From Actinomadura sp. WMMA1423 (lineage in GTDB: Bacteria > Actinomycetota > Actinomycetes > Streptosporangiales > Streptosporangiaceae), in NCBI RefSeq assembly GCF_006547145.1, contig NZ_CP041244.1:1240001-1304000 (forward strand): a DNA stretch of 64,000 nt, written 5' to 3'. Positions 1 to 8,668 of the stretch are shown piece by piece. A program made the position numbers and the translations under genes. Position 1 is the first letter of the stretch. Every line of letters starts with the position of its first letter. The notes below the pieces were generated by a model. It saw nothing but the letters and a program-made list of their open reading frames with translations. It was not told where the DNA came from and made no database searches.

Positions 1-1
1 C

Positions 2-634
2 TGGTCCGTCTTCCTGGCGACGGCTCTGCTCGCAGGGACCGTACTGTCCGCCGGAACCATCAGCCAGCTGCTCGGCCTGATGCCGAAGATCCCCACCATC
101 TCCGACGGACTGGGCTTCAGCGCGACCAAGCTGGCCTGGATCGGCGCACCGGCCAGCGTCGTGATCGTCCTGGTGGCGATCGCGACGGGGTGGCTCGCCC
201 GCCGCACGGACAGCCGGCTCCTGTTGGCGGCCGGAGCACTGTTCGCCGCGTTCGGCTACGGGCTCTCGGCACGGTTCCACGACACCGTGCCGCAGCTCAT
301 GATGGTGGGGATCGTGACGGCGGTCGGACTCGGAACGATCGTCGCCCTGGTCCCCGTCATGGTGATCGAGGTGGTGTCGCCGACCGAGCAGGCACGGGCC
401 AACGGCCTGCAGAACATGATGCAGGGCACGCTCCTCACCGTGGTGACGCAGTTGATCTTCGTCGTGCTGGCTCAGGACGGCAGGGTGCTGAAGGGCACCC
501 AGTTCTACCTGGACAGCGGCTTCACCAACGGCTTCTGGCTGGCCGCCGGGTTCGCCGCCGCCGGCCTGCTGGCCGTGGGGCTGATCCCTGGGCTGCGCCG
601 CCTCGAGGAGGCGAGAACCGGCGAGGGAGCCTGA
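2..634 (+). CDS. MFS transporter, C-terminal part (cut by left edge)
   Basis: The frame is open from the second base of the window, so the true start lies upstream; about 210 residues remain. About six hydrophobic segments are visible, joined by short basic loops, one of which (GWLARRTDSR) resembles the conserved MFS cytoplasmic loop motif. The protein sits in the cytoplasmic membrane and probably exports or imports a small molecule; the substrate cannot be told. It ends 90 bases before the convergent end of the HsaA-like gene. Family assignment rests on hydrophobicity pattern and loop motif only. Confidence 0.75.
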   Translation, partial: WSVFLATALLAGTVLSAGTISQLLGLMPKIPTISDGLGFSATKLAWIGAPASVVIVLVAIATGWLARRTDSRLLLAAGALFAAFGYGLSARFHDTVPQLMMVGIVTAVGLGTIVALVPVMVIEVVSPTEQARANGLQNMMQGTLLTVVTQLIFVVLAQDGRVLKGTQFYLDSGFTNGFWLAAGFAAAGLLAVGLIPGLRRLEEARTGEGA

Positions 635-724
635 CTTCGCCCCGGCCAGGATGTTCTCTCGTCTCGAACGCCTCATCCAGCGACGTGCTTGCCGGTTGGA
701 GCGGGGGGCTCGATCCAGTCGGAC

Positions 725-1894
725 TCAGACCATGGGTGGTTGGCTTTCGACTGAGAGCTCGCCTGCTCCGTACATGGCCAGGGTGCGGTCGAGATCGTTG
801 AGGGCGAAGGCCTGGGTGGTGTGGATGTTGCGCCATGCCTGCTCGATGGCGTTGCCGGTGCGGACCACCGCTCCCCCGGAGTGCTCGAAAAGCTGGTCCA
901 CCGCCGCGGCGGCGCGCTGCGTCGCGACCACCTGATCGCGGCGGATCCGGCGGCGCATGGCCATGGGAATGGGCTGGTCGGTCTCCGCGTAGTGGGTCAG
1001 CTCGCGCATGTCGCGCACGAGTTGCAGCGATGAGGCGTCGATGTCGGCGCTCGCCGCGGCCAGGCGGGCGCTGTTGAAGTCATCGCTGCCGAACTCCAGC
1101 CCCTCCCATGCCATGCCGAGGCGGGCGCGCAACCATCCGACCAGCATGGAGTACGCCCCCTCGGCCATGCCGATGACGGGCGCCGCCGCGGCGACGGCGA
1201 ACATCGACGGGAGCGGCAGCCGGTAGAGCGGCCCGCCGTTCATCTCTTGGCCCGGCGCGGCGCACCGCAGGCACGGCGCGAAGCTGAGCGCGCGGTGGGC
1301 GGGGACGAGGACATCGACGGCGACGAGGTCGTGGGCTGCGGTCGCGCGCAGTCCCACGGTGTCCCAGTTGTGCTCGATCCGCAGGTCTGCCATGGGAACC
1401 AGGAAGGTGGCGAGATCTGCGGGTGAGCCGTCCGCAGCGGCGATCATGCCCCCGAGCAGCGCCCAGTCCGCGTGTTCGCAGCCCGTCGCCCAACTCCAGC
1501 GCCCCTCCAGCCGGTACCCGTCCGGTACCTCGACGACGTGGCCCGTCGCCGCGTAGGCGGCCGTAAGAAGAGCTTCGGGCGCGGAGCCCCACACGTCGTG
1601 CTGCGCCTTGGGGGGAAAGAGGGCCAGATGCCACGCGTGCACTGCGAACCAACTGGTGAGCCAGCCGGTCGACCCGCAGGCCGCCGAGATGTCGCGGATC
1701 ACCTCGAAGAAGTCCACTACTGCGGACTCGGCCCCACCGAAGCCGCTCGGTGCCAGTATCCGGAACACCCCGGCCGAGGCGAGGTCCTCGATCGACGCAT
1801 GCGGAACGGCAAGGTCGCGATCGGCTTGGGCGGCTCTCTCCCGCAGTAGGGGAAGGACGTCGGCAAGCGCCTTTCGCGTCGCTTCGACGGACAT
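725..1894 (-). CDS. HsaA-like flavin-dependent monooxygenase (acyl-CoA dehydrogenase fold)
   Basis: 389 residues of the group D flavin monooxygenase family (HsaA/HpaB type). Landmarks are CGSTGW near residues 73-78, followed by a VHAWHLALF stretch as in mycobacterial HsaA, a W-[SA]-x-GC-x-HA-x-W segment, and a C-terminal W-R-N-x-H segment where HsaA has its catalytic histidine. It would hydroxylate a phenolic or enolic steroid intermediate using FMNH2 from a separate reductase. The start at 1894 has a GGGAGA ribosome site; an upstream ATG at 1960 overlaps the stop of the preceding small gene (ATGA) and would add 22 residues. It is last in the kshA operon. A second HsaA lies at 33690-34874, so this copy may act on another substrate. 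Confidence 0.8.
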   Translation of the reverse strand: MSVEATRKALADVLPLLRERAAQADRDLAVPHASIEDLASAGVFRILAPSGFGGAESAVVDFFEVIRDISAACGSTGWLTSWFAVHAWHLALFPPKAQHDVWGSAPEALLTAAYAATGHVVEVPDGYRLEGRWSWATGCEHADWALLGGMIAAADGSPADLATFLVPMADLRIEHNWDTVGLRATAAHDLVAVDVLVPAHRALSFAPCLRCAAPGQEMNGGPLYRLPLPSMFAVAAAAPVIGMAEGAYSMLVGWLRARLGMAWEGLEFGSDDFNSARLAAASADIDASSLQLVRDMRELTHYAETDQPIPMAMRRRIRRDQVVATQRAAAAVDQLFEHSGGAVVRTGNAIEQAWRNIHTTQAFALNDLDRTLAMYGAGELSVESQPPMV

Positions 1895-1956
1895 CGGTCT
1901 CCCTTCTCCCCGGTGGGCCGGCGGGCCGGCGAGCACCTCGCGGCCGCCGACCACCG

Positions 1957-2196
1957 TCATGGCACCCGCTCCTCCTCACCCGGGACCGGGACCAACCCGT
2001 CGCGGACGGCCTGCTCGACACTGCCGCGCATCGCCTCGCACGTGGGAGTGACGCTGTGCATGACGTCCGGGCGGTGGTCCCGCCACAGTTCCGCGCAGGC
2101 GCTCGTGTCGGTCGTCCACTGGATCTCGGTGTGCGCGAGGCTGTTCTTCTTCACCAGCACGCAGGTCCCGCAGCGGCGACAGGACACCGGATGCAC
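1957..2196 (-). CDS. Small five-cysteine protein of unknown function
   Basis: 79 residues, GTG start with GGAGGG seven bases upstream, lying 20 bases after kshA and ending in an ATGA overlap with the next frame. Cysteines fall at residues 6, 9, 12, 34 and 53, the first three forming CRRCGTC. This could bind zinc or an iron-sulfur cluster, or be redox active. No signal peptide or membrane segment is seen; the C-terminus is acidic. Position between a Rieske oxygenase and a flavin monooxygenase suggests an accessory or electron-transfer role, but that is inference. I do not recognise the family. Good ribosome site, tight spacing and protein-like composition argue it is real. Confidence 0.65.
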   Translation of the reverse strand: MHPVSCRRCGTCVLVKKNSLAHTEIQWTTDTSACAELWRDHRPDVMHSVTPTCEAMRGSVEQAVRDGLVPVPGEEERVP

Positions 2197-2216
2197 GCCG
2201 TTTCCCTCCAGCCCGT

Positions 2217-3386
2217 TCAGGACTCGGCCCGCGGGGATCCGACCGTGACGAGACGGCCCTCGGCCAGGTTCTGCTCGACTTCCCTCTGCCAGAACTCTCT
2301 GGCGCGTGCCGTGTCGATCTCGAATTCGAACCGCTGGGTCATCTCCGGCGTGACATCCTCCACGTCCACGTAGAACTGCTCGTACCAGCGGCGCAGCTGG
2401 TAGACGGGGCCGTCCTCCTCGCACAGCAGCGGGTTGTCGATCTTGGTCTTGTTCTTCCAGATCTCCACGTCCTGCAGGAAGCCCGTCTCCACCGCCTTGG
2501 CGACCGCGGCGCAATACTGCTCGGCTTCCCGGTCGCTCATCCCGTCGACCTTCTTGACCATCACGCCCCACTGGAGCACGAAGCTGGTCGGGGAAACCGG
2601 GTAGTGGCAGTTGATGAGGATGCTCTCCATGGTCCGCCCCGCGACGATGCTCCGCAGCGGGTTGATCATGTAGGACGGCCCGTAGTAGGCGGCCTCGGAA
2701 ATGGTCATCTTGTCGGCCGAGGAGCCCGTTCCCAGATCGACGTCCGGGCGCGAACTGCTCTTCATGTACTGCCAGGCGGTGTGGCCCTCGAAGACGTTCT
2801 TGAAAAAGGTCGGGAACGAGTAGTGGATGTAGAAGAAGTGGGCCATGTCCACTACGTTGTCGACGATCTCCCGGCAATGGGAGTCCTCGACCAGGACCCG
2901 GTTCCAGGTGAAGGACGTCCATTCCGGCGACCCGAACTGCTCGATCTCGGGGATCGTCACCTCCGGCGGGGGCTGGTTGCCCTGCGGGTCGTGCCAGACG
3001 AACAGCTGGCCGTTGCGCTCCAGCGTCGTCCACGAGCGGGTGCGGGCCCGCGGCGGAACACGGCGGGCGTACGGGATCTTCGCGCACCGGCCGTTGCCCG
3101 ACCAGCGCCAGTCGTGGAACGGGCAGGCGACCTCGTCGCCCTTCACCGTGCCCTGGCTGAGGTCGCCGCCCATGTGGGGGCAGTAGGCGTTGAGGACGTT
3201 CAGCTTGCCGGCGCTGTCGGCGAAGACGACGAGCTTGGCGCCGAACGCCTCCACCGCGTGCGGCTTGCCGTCACGGAATTGCTCCAGGAGGCCGAGGCAG
3301 TGCCAGCCCCGCGCGTAACGCGCCGGCGGCGCGGTCGCCTCGATGACACGGACTCCGTCGCCGTCGGCGGTGTGAGGAGTGGTCAC
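2217..3386 (-). CDS. kshA: 3-ketosteroid 9alpha-hydroxylase, oxygenase subunit
   Basis: 389 residues, the usual KshA length. The Rieske cluster ligands are C69, H71, C88 and H91 (CPHMGG and CPFHDW). The mononuclear iron site is visible as H183 and H188 in MAHFFYIHYSFP and D306 in LQDVEIW. KshA with KshB 9alpha-hydroxylates 3-ketosteroids; with 1,2-desaturation this opens ring B. GTG start chosen because AGGAG lies seven bases upstream. It is first of a three-gene operon with the five-cysteine protein and the HsaA-like gene. A CTCCC-N7-GGGAG operator lies 150 bases upstream and a 17-bp hairpin lies in the leader. A close paralogue is at the right edge next to kshB. Confidence 0.93.
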   Translation of the reverse strand: MTTPHTADGDGVRVIEATAPPARYARGWHCLGLLEQFRDGKPHAVEAFGAKLVVFADSAGKLNVLNAYCPHMGGDLSQGTVKGDEVACPFHDWRWSGNGRCAKIPYARRVPPRARTRSWTTLERNGQLFVWHDPQGNQPPPEVTIPEIEQFGSPEWTSFTWNRVLVEDSHCREIVDNVVDMAHFFYIHYSFPTFFKNVFEGHTAWQYMKSSSRPDVDLGTGSSADKMTISEAAYYGPSYMINPLRSIVAGRTMESILINCHYPVSPTSFVLQWGVMVKKVDGMSDREAEQYCAAVAKAVETGFLQDVEIWKNKTKIDNPLLCEEDGPVYQLRRWYEQFYVDVEDVTPEMTQRFEFEIDTARAREFWQREVEQNLAEGRLVTVGSPRAES

Positions 3387-3422
3387 AAAAAAGCTCCTGA
3401 GTCGAGGGGCGATGTCGATTTG

Positions 3423-3467
3423 GAAACGGCTCGTCGCGTACCGGGGACGCACGCGACGAGCCGTTTC
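3423..3467 (-). other. 17-bp perfect inverted repeat in kshA leader
   Basis: Arms at 3423-3439 and 3451-3467 are perfect complements (GAAACGGCTCGTCGCGT type) with an 11-base loop. It lies between the operator and the kshA ribosome site, about 37 bases before the start codon. No T run follows on the minus strand, so a simple terminator is unlikely; mRNA stabilisation, a leader regulator or a second protein site are alternatives. Confidence 0.7.
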
Positions 3468-3535
3468 GGGAACTGTGAGGTGCATCTCTCTCCGTTTTGA
3501 AGTTAGGTCGCACGCCAAGCCCCTCAACAGGAGTT

Positions 3536-3552
3536 CTCCCACTGACTGGGAG
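3536..3552. promoter_or_regulatory. Putative IclR operator, kshA
   Basis: CTCCC-ACTGACT-GGGAG; the symmetry extends to TCTCCCA/TGGGAGA (3535-3553). One of nine like sites in the window. Confidence 0.65.
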
Positions 3553-3602
3553 ACCGGACCCGACACTCCGCGCCACGCTCTGGCCGGCGTATCGGCGGAA
3601 GG

Positions 3603-3642
3603 CGGAAGGGCCGCCCGCTGGAACCGGCGGACGGCCCTTCCG
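3603..3642. terminator. Hairpin after P450 gene
   Basis: Arms CGGAAGGGCCG (3603-3613) and CGGCCCTTCCG (3632-3642), with TTTT following on the plus strand. It lies 18 bases beyond the P450 stop and separates that operon from the kshA promoter. Confidence 0.6.
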
Positions 3643-3659
3643 TTTTCGATGCCCCTCCG

Positions 3660-4868
3660 TCACCAGGTGACGGGGAACTCCGTCATACCTCCGGTGAGAA
3701 CGCCCTTCAGATAGACGGGGTCGCCTGCCAGGGCGAGGCCCGGCAGCCGCTTGAACAGGGTGCCGATCCCGACCTGCAATTCCATCTGCGCCAGGGCGGC
3801 GCCCAGGCAGCGGTGCAGCCCGTGGCTGAAGGTCAGATGCTGGTTGCGGGCTCGCCGCAGGTCGAACGCGGCAGAATCGTCGAAGACGCCGTCGTCGTGG
3901 TTGGCGGAGTCGAGGTCCACCATGACGGCTTCGCCCGCCTTGATCGCGGCGCCGGCGAGTTCGGTGTCCTCGCTCGCCACGAACGGCACCAGGCCGGGCC
4001 GGGCGGTGATCGGCCGCCCCACCTCCATGGCACTGTGCCGCAGGATCTCCTCGACCGCCGTCCCGATCCTGCCGTCGATGTCCTCGGTGAGCACAGCGCG
4101 CTGCTCCGGGTTGAGGAGGAGAGACAGGGTGCCCATCCCGATGAAGTTGGCGGTGTTGTCGAAGCCGCCGACGACGAGCAGCATCGCGATCTCGACGATC
4201 TCGGCGTCGGTCAGCTGCTCGTCGGCGTCCTTCGCCGCCGCCAGTGCGCTCAGCAGGTCGTCCCGGGGTTCGGCGCGCCGGGCCGCCATCAGCTCCGACA
4301 GGTAGATGTAGAGCGCCGTGGTGTGCTCGACGAGCGTGGACTCCTCCAGCCCGGAGGTCGCCAGCAGGGCGTGGCTCCAGGTCACGAAGTTGTCCCTGCC
4401 CTCCTCGGGGACGCCGAGCAGATCGCCGATGACCCGGATGGGCAGCGGGAGCAGGTAGGCGTCGACGAGGTCGGCGGTCTTGGCATCGCCCGCGGTCATG
4501 GCGTCGATGAGCCCGTCCGCGAGCGCCTGGGTCGAGTCCCGCAGGCGCTCCACCCGCCGCAGCGTGAAGGCCTTGGCCACCAACCGGCGCAGCCTGGTGT
4601 GGTCCGGCGGGTCCATGAACTGGATCGTCTTGGTGAGGAACTCGGGGAACTCGAACCCGTAGGGCACGGGCCTGCCGTCCGCGAAGGGCTTGCGGACGAA
4701 GGCGCGGTTCTCCAGCAGTTCCCGGCAGGCGTCGTGCCGGTGGACCAGCCAGGCGTCACCACCGACCGCGAAGGCCACCTTCGTCATCGGCCGGTCGGTG
4801 CGGATGGCGCGCATGATCTCCTGCGCCTCTCGCGCGCTGACCGGCCCGAACGGGTACTGGGCTTTCAT
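3660..4868 (-). CDS. Cytochrome P450
   Basis: 402 residues, soluble bacterial P450. The heme motif FSHGLHRCLG places the thiolate at C354; the I-helix reads GGFDNTAN and the K-helix motif EEILR is present. AGGAG precedes the ATG at 4868; a longer frame upstream is antisense-like and was rejected. It is the last gene of the operon SMP-30/SDR/P450, 25 bases after the SDR. In this context a steroid hydroxylase is likely, but it is not obviously the CYP125 or CYP142 side-chain oxidase; it looks more like CYP105/107-type enzymes. It needs ferredoxin partners not seen nearby. Confidence 0.88.
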   Translation of the reverse strand: MKAQYPFGPVSAREAQEIMRAIRTDRPMTKVAFAVGGDAWLVHRHDACRELLENRAFVRKPFADGRPVPYGFEFPEFLTKTIQFMDPPDHTRLRRLVAKAFTLRRVERLRDSTQALADGLIDAMTAGDAKTADLVDAYLLPLPIRVIGDLLGVPEEGRDNFVTWSHALLATSGLEESTLVEHTTALYIYLSELMAARRAEPRDDLLSALAAAKDADEQLTDAEIVEIAMLLVVGGFDNTANFIGMGTLSLLLNPEQRAVLTEDIDGRIGTAVEEILRHSAMEVGRPITARPGLVPFVASEDTELAGAAIKAGEAVMVDLDSANHDDGVFDDSAAFDLRRARNQHLTFSHGLHRCLGAALAQMELQVGIGTLFKRLPGLALAGDPVYLKGVLTGGMTEFPVTW

Positions 4869-4893
4869 GTGTCTCCTGGATGCCGGCGGCCGG

Positions 4894-5775
4894 TCAGGCC
4901 GGGAAGGCGAGCTCGGCGGGCTGGGCGTTCGCCGGGTCGGTGATCTCGCCGATGCGCGCCGCGACGGTTTCGGGGCTGAGCTCCGGGTCGTGGATGCCGG
5001 GGGTGCCGACCATGACCATGCGGGAGACGTAGCCGCCCGCCGCGCTGAGGACCTCCCCGGTGATCGAGCAGTCCGGGTGGGCCAGGTAGGCGCCGACCGG
5101 GGCCACCTTCTCCGGGGGCATCTGCTCATGCATGAACTCGACGGTGCCCGGCGGGAGGGCGGGGCCGGCGATGTCCATCATCCGGGTGCCGGCTCCGGGG
5201 GCGACCGCGTTGACCTTGATGCCGTGGGGAGCGCCGGCGACCGCGAGGTTGCGGGTGAAGCCGTAGACGGCCCCCTTTGCCGCGCCGTAGTGCACCATGT
5301 CCGGCTGGCCGGTCAGCGCGGCCGACACCGTATTGACGACGCGTCCGCTCCCAGAGGCCACGAGGTGCGGCCAGGCCGCCCGGGACAGCAGGAGGCTGCC
5401 GAGGTAGTGCACGTCGAGGAAGGACTGGTAGACCTCGGGCTCCAGCTCCTCGAACGTCCCGAGGCGGTAGTTGCCGGCGTTGTTGATGACGGCGTCGACG
5501 CGTCCGAACCTCTCGACGGCGAGGGCGACGATGGCCTCCACGCCCTTGGGATCGGCGACGGAGTCGGCGCTGGCCACGGCGGTCCCGCCGGCGGCCTCGA
5601 TCTCGGCGGCCACGGCGGCGGCGGGCTCGGCCGAGGGGTCGCGGCCATCGGTGTCGCCGCCCAGGTCGTTGACGACGACGGAGGCTCCGCGGGCCCCCAG
5701 CAGGTGGGCGTAGGCACGGCCGATGCCGCGGGCGGCGCCCGTCACGATGACGACGCGGCCGGTGAAGTCGAGCAT
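4894..5775 (-). CDS. SDR, (3R)-hydroxyacyl-CoA / 17beta-HSD4-type dehydrogenase
   Basis: 293 residues. Cofactor motif TGAARGIG at 12-19, VVVNDLGG at 34-40, NNAG near 98-101, catalytic S151, Y163 and K167. The VVNDLGG signature and length resemble the dehydrogenase domain of peroxisomal multifunctional enzyme 2 (17beta-HSD4) and mycobacterial steroid SDRs. It would oxidise a hydroxyacyl-CoA or a steroid alcohol with NAD(P). GAGGA ribosome site. It sits between the SMP-30 and P450 genes; exact substrate unknown. Confidence 0.82.
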   Translation of the reverse strand: MLDFTGRVVIVTGAARGIGRAYAHLLGARGASVVVNDLGGDTDGRDPSAEPAAAVAAEIEAAGGTAVASADSVADPKGVEAIVALAVERFGRVDAVINNAGNYRLGTFEELEPEVYQSFLDVHYLGSLLLSRAAWPHLVASGSGRVVNTVSAALTGQPDMVHYGAAKGAVYGFTRNLAVAGAPHGIKVNAVAPGAGTRMMDIAGPALPPGTVEFMHEQMPPEKVAPVGAYLAHPDCSITGEVLSAAGGYVSRMVMVGTPGIHDPELSPETVAARIGEITDPANAQPAELAFPA

Positions 5776-5862
5776 GGAAGAGTCCTCTTGGATCGGTGGA
5801 AGAGTCGAGGGGTGCGGCGCGGCCCCGGTCGGCCGGTCGCCGTTTCCGGGGCCGCCGAAAGG

Positions 5863-6759
5863 TCAGGGCCGGGACTCGCCGCCGGAGACGCCGACGCGGG
5901 CCTGCCATATGGACCCCTGGCCGCCCTCCCGGGACTTGGCGAAGTCGTAGACCTCGAACCCGCAGGCCACGTACAGGGTTCGGCGGTCGTCGCCGCCGAG
6001 TACGCACGCGGTGCTGGAACCGGCCTCGGCCTGGGGGACGGACACCTGGCCGAGCACCTCGCCGCCGTCGGCGAACCGGGTCACCCGGCCGCTGATCGGG
6101 AAGGCCACCCAGGCGGCGCCGTCGGCGTCCAGGCACATGCCGTCGGGCAGTTCGTCGAGCTCTGCGAAGAGCCGGTAGTTCGACAGCTCCCCATCACCGG
6201 CGATGTCGAAGGCGGTGACCTTGTTGGCGAACGCCTCGGCGGTGACGAGCCCGGTGCCGTCCGCGGTCACCGCGATGCCGTTGGCGCCCATGAGGTGCTC
6301 CGTGCCCGCCGCGACCCTGGCCGCGCCGCCCGGCTCGATGATGATGATCGGGGACGGCGCGGGCTCCTCGCCCTTCCACAGGTCGAAGCCCAGTTGCGTC
6401 ACGTACGCGCGCCCGGAGGCCGTGACGACCATGTCGTTGATCGGACCGACCGCCAGGTCCCGCAGGTCGGCGTAGACCTCCGCCCTGCCGTTCTCGACCA
6501 CCAGCACGACCTTCTCGAACATGGAGTTCACGAGCAGGCGGCCGTCCGGCAGATGGCCCGTGCCGACGGGGACGATCTCCGCCCCGTCCAGGGCCTCCCG
6601 GCCGGAAAGGTCGGCGATGGTCTCGCCCACGCCGTTCTCGGTCAGTGACACGACGCGGCGGTTGTACATGTCGGAGAAGTGGAAGCGGCCCTCGTGCCAG
6701 CGCGGGCACTCGGTCCAACTGAACCCCTGCGCCAGGCGCTCGGCGGTGTAAGTCTCCAT
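5863..6759 (-). CDS. SMP-30/gluconolactonase-family hydrolase
   Basis: 298 residues, a six-bladed propeller of the SMP-30/LRE family. The N-terminal ECPRW motif gives the metal-binding glutamate, followed by repeated GxxxVTADGTG-like blade strands. Family members are divalent-metal lactonases. Here a lactone from ring oxidation of a steroid (for example a Baeyer-Villiger product) is a plausible substrate, by context only. No signal peptide, so cytoplasmic. First gene of the operon with SDR and P450; GAGGG ribosome site; an operator lies about 264 bases upstream. Confidence 0.8.
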   Translation of the reverse strand: METYTAERLAQGFSWTECPRWHEGRFHFSDMYNRRVVSLTENGVGETIADLSGREALDGAEIVPVGTGHLPDGRLLVNSMFEKVVLVVENGRAEVYADLRDLAVGPINDMVVTASGRAYVTQLGFDLWKGEEPAPSPIIIIEPGGAARVAAGTEHLMGANGIAVTADGTGLVTAEAFANKVTAFDIAGDGELSNYRLFAELDELPDGMCLDADGAAWVAFPISGRVTRFADGGEVLGQVSVPQAEAGSSTACVLGGDDRRTLYVACGFEVYDFAKSREGGQGSIWQARVGVSGGESRP

Positions 6760-7071
6760 GAACCCTCAATCAATGCCGTTTGGTGGGTTGGTCGGATCTC
6801 ATGGAGAGAGCACGTCACAGAGAGAAGGCGGGTGGCGGCCAGGCCTCGACCCGCGAGGAACACCGGTTTCCTCGGCGCGTCCCCGGCGCCGGAATGTGGA
6901 GGGGTCTCCACGTGGGAAGCGATGTTGAGGCGACAGCATAGGCATGCGGTCGCACCAAAGGGAAGCGCTCCGCACGGAAGACTTCCCCGCCCTCGGACTC
7001 CTCCCGTCCTGGACGAGAAGTTCTCCCGCTGACCGGGAGCGCATCTGGTGCCGTGCGCCGGGACCTGGACG
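6760..7071. other. Promoter region of SMP-30 operon (312 bases, no gene)
   Basis: Contains the operator at 7023-7039, a hairpin with 7-bp arms CGAGGAA/TTCCTCG at 6854-6874 and a hairpin GTGGAG/CTCCAC at 6896-6911. No convincing coding frame. Confidence 0.55.
7023..7039. promoter_or_regulatory. Putative IclR operator, SMP-30/SDR/P450 operon
   Basis: CTCCC-GCTGACC-GGGAG, nearly identical to the kshA site. Confidence 0.65.
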
Positions 7072-8568
7072 CTAACGGGCCGCGGCGCGTCCGGCACGTC
7101 GGCCGAAGAACGTCCCGTCCCCGATCGACGTACCGCTGACATAGCCCTCGCCGTGGATACCGGACGCGGCCCGTCCCGCCGCGTACAAGCCGGGAATCGG
7201 ACGGCCCGTCACATGCAGCACCTCCCCGTCCACCGTGGTGTGGAGCCCACCGAGGGTGAAACCGGAGATCCCGGTGGCCTCGCGGCGGTTCTCCGCCATC
7301 CGCGCCAGGACGCGTGGATCGATCGCCGCGAACGGGGCCTTCAGTTCGCGCAGCCATTTGGGGTTCTTATGGAAGAGGGGGTCCTGCCCAAGAGACGCAT
7401 GGCGGTTGTACATCGTGACCGTGCTCTCTAGTGCACCGTCCGGCATGCCGAGTTCCCTCTCGAGTTCGGCAAGGGTCTCGGCGGCATGGTCCGGTGGCAG
7501 GCCTGCGGGGTTCCGGGTGGAGAGGGAGGCGAAGCTGTCCTCGTCGAGAATCACCCACCAGGGAGCAGGCTGGTGGAGCGCGGCGTGGCTGAACAGGCCG
7601 GGGTAGACGTCCTCGTTGATGAAGCGCTGCCCGAGCGCGTTGACCAGCAGTCCCCGGCACGCCGCTTCGGGTGTGACGATCAGCGCCGCCTCGACGGCCG
7701 CCATGCGCCGGGTCGCGGCTCCGAGCGCGCCGGCCATGCGGATCCCGCTGCCGTCGTCGCCGCCGTCGCTGACCTTGCCATGGCCCAATAGCAGCGGTGC
7801 GTGCTCGGCGAGCATCTCCTCGTCGTCGACGAAGCCGCCGGTGGTGAGGACCACGCCTTTGCGGGCCCGGTAACGCACCTCCGCACCGAAGCGCCTCGCC
7901 ACCACGCCCGCCACACGCCCCGAGCCGTCGACGACGAGCGCGGATGCCCGAGTGTCGGTGTGGACGCGCGCACCCGCCCCGGTCACCGCGGCGGCGAGCC
8001 TCTCCATGAGCATGCCGCCCGCGTACCCCTCCACGGGAGGACGATGGCCTCGCGGAGCCGGACGGGCGAAGGTGGTGTACGGCCAGGCGTTCTCGCCCAG
8101 CCACATCAGCCCGTCCTTCGTCGGAGCCATCCAGCCCGGCTCGTCGTACAGGGACTCCTCGAAAGGCACCCCGCGGGCACGGAACCACTCGAAGTGCTCC
8201 ACACTCCCCTCGCAGTACAGCCGCAGCTTCTCCTCGTCGGGGTGGGGTCCGAGTGCGGCGTGCAGGTAGGCGTACATGTCCTCGGGAGTGTCTTCGAACC
8301 CGCACGCGCTCTGCACGCGGGTGCCGCCGCCCAGGTAGATCTCTCCGCCGGACTGGGCCGTGGATCCGCCCGGTCCGGAGAACCGCTCCAGCACCAGGAC
8401 ACGGGCGCCGGCGGCCGCGGCCTCGTAGGCGGTGGCCGCACCGGCGCACCCGAACCCGACGACCAGGACGTCGGTCTCGTGGTCGAACCGTTCCACCGAG
8501 GCCAGGGCCACCGGTTCGGCTGCGGCCCGGAGGTCGGGTGACGGAGCTTCGGCATGGTCGTTCGTCAT
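7072..8568 (-). CDS. FAD-dependent 3-ketosteroid dehydrogenase-like flavoprotein
   Basis: 498 residues of the KstD/fumarate reductase flavoprotein family. The FAD motif GFGCAG is near 38-43 with E61 closing the fold, GGSTAQSGGE follows, and the C-terminus carries a GLYAAGRAASG segment and a serine/glycine stretch typical of the family. The end lacks the Y-x-G-x-G motif of true KstD, so it may reduce or desaturate a different position (Delta4 or another enone). Start at 8568 has GAGGGG upstream. Divergent from the IclR gene with two operators between, so probably under that regulator. Confidence 0.75.
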   Translation of the reverse strand: MTNDHAEAPSPDLRAAAEPVALASVERFDHETDVLVVGFGCAGAATAYEAAAAGARVLVLERFSGPGGSTAQSGGEIYLGGGTRVQSACGFEDTPEDMYAYLHAALGPHPDEEKLRLYCEGSVEHFEWFRARGVPFEESLYDEPGWMAPTKDGLMWLGENAWPYTTFARPAPRGHRPPVEGYAGGMLMERLAAAVTGAGARVHTDTRASALVVDGSGRVAGVVARRFGAEVRYRARKGVVLTTGGFVDDEEMLAEHAPLLLGHGKVSDGGDDGSGIRMAGALGAATRRMAAVEAALIVTPEAACRGLLVNALGQRFINEDVYPGLFSHAALHQPAPWWVILDEDSFASLSTRNPAGLPPDHAAETLAELERELGMPDGALESTVTMYNRHASLGQDPLFHKNPKWLRELKAPFAAIDPRVLARMAENRREATGISGFTLGGLHTTVDGEVLHVTGRPIPGLYAAGRAASGIHGEGYVSGTSIGDGTFFGRRAGRAAAR

Positions 8569-8668
8569 GTGGATCCCCTCATGGACGCTTCCGGCTGTCC
8601 GCCCTTGCGCGCCCCGGAACGCCGGTGGCCGCCAGCGTAGGGAGAGGTTCGCCCGCCTGATGAGGCCA

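Noticed and set aside
3387..3566. 60-residue N-terminal extension of kshA
   Set aside because: It would cross the leader hairpin and the operator; the GTG at 3386 has the proper ribosome site and gives the normal length.
4690..6648. Long open frame of 652 codons on the plus strand
   Set aside because: It runs antisense through the SDR and SMP-30 genes, has a repetitive G/R/A/V-rich product and no family motif; typical of high-GC shadows.
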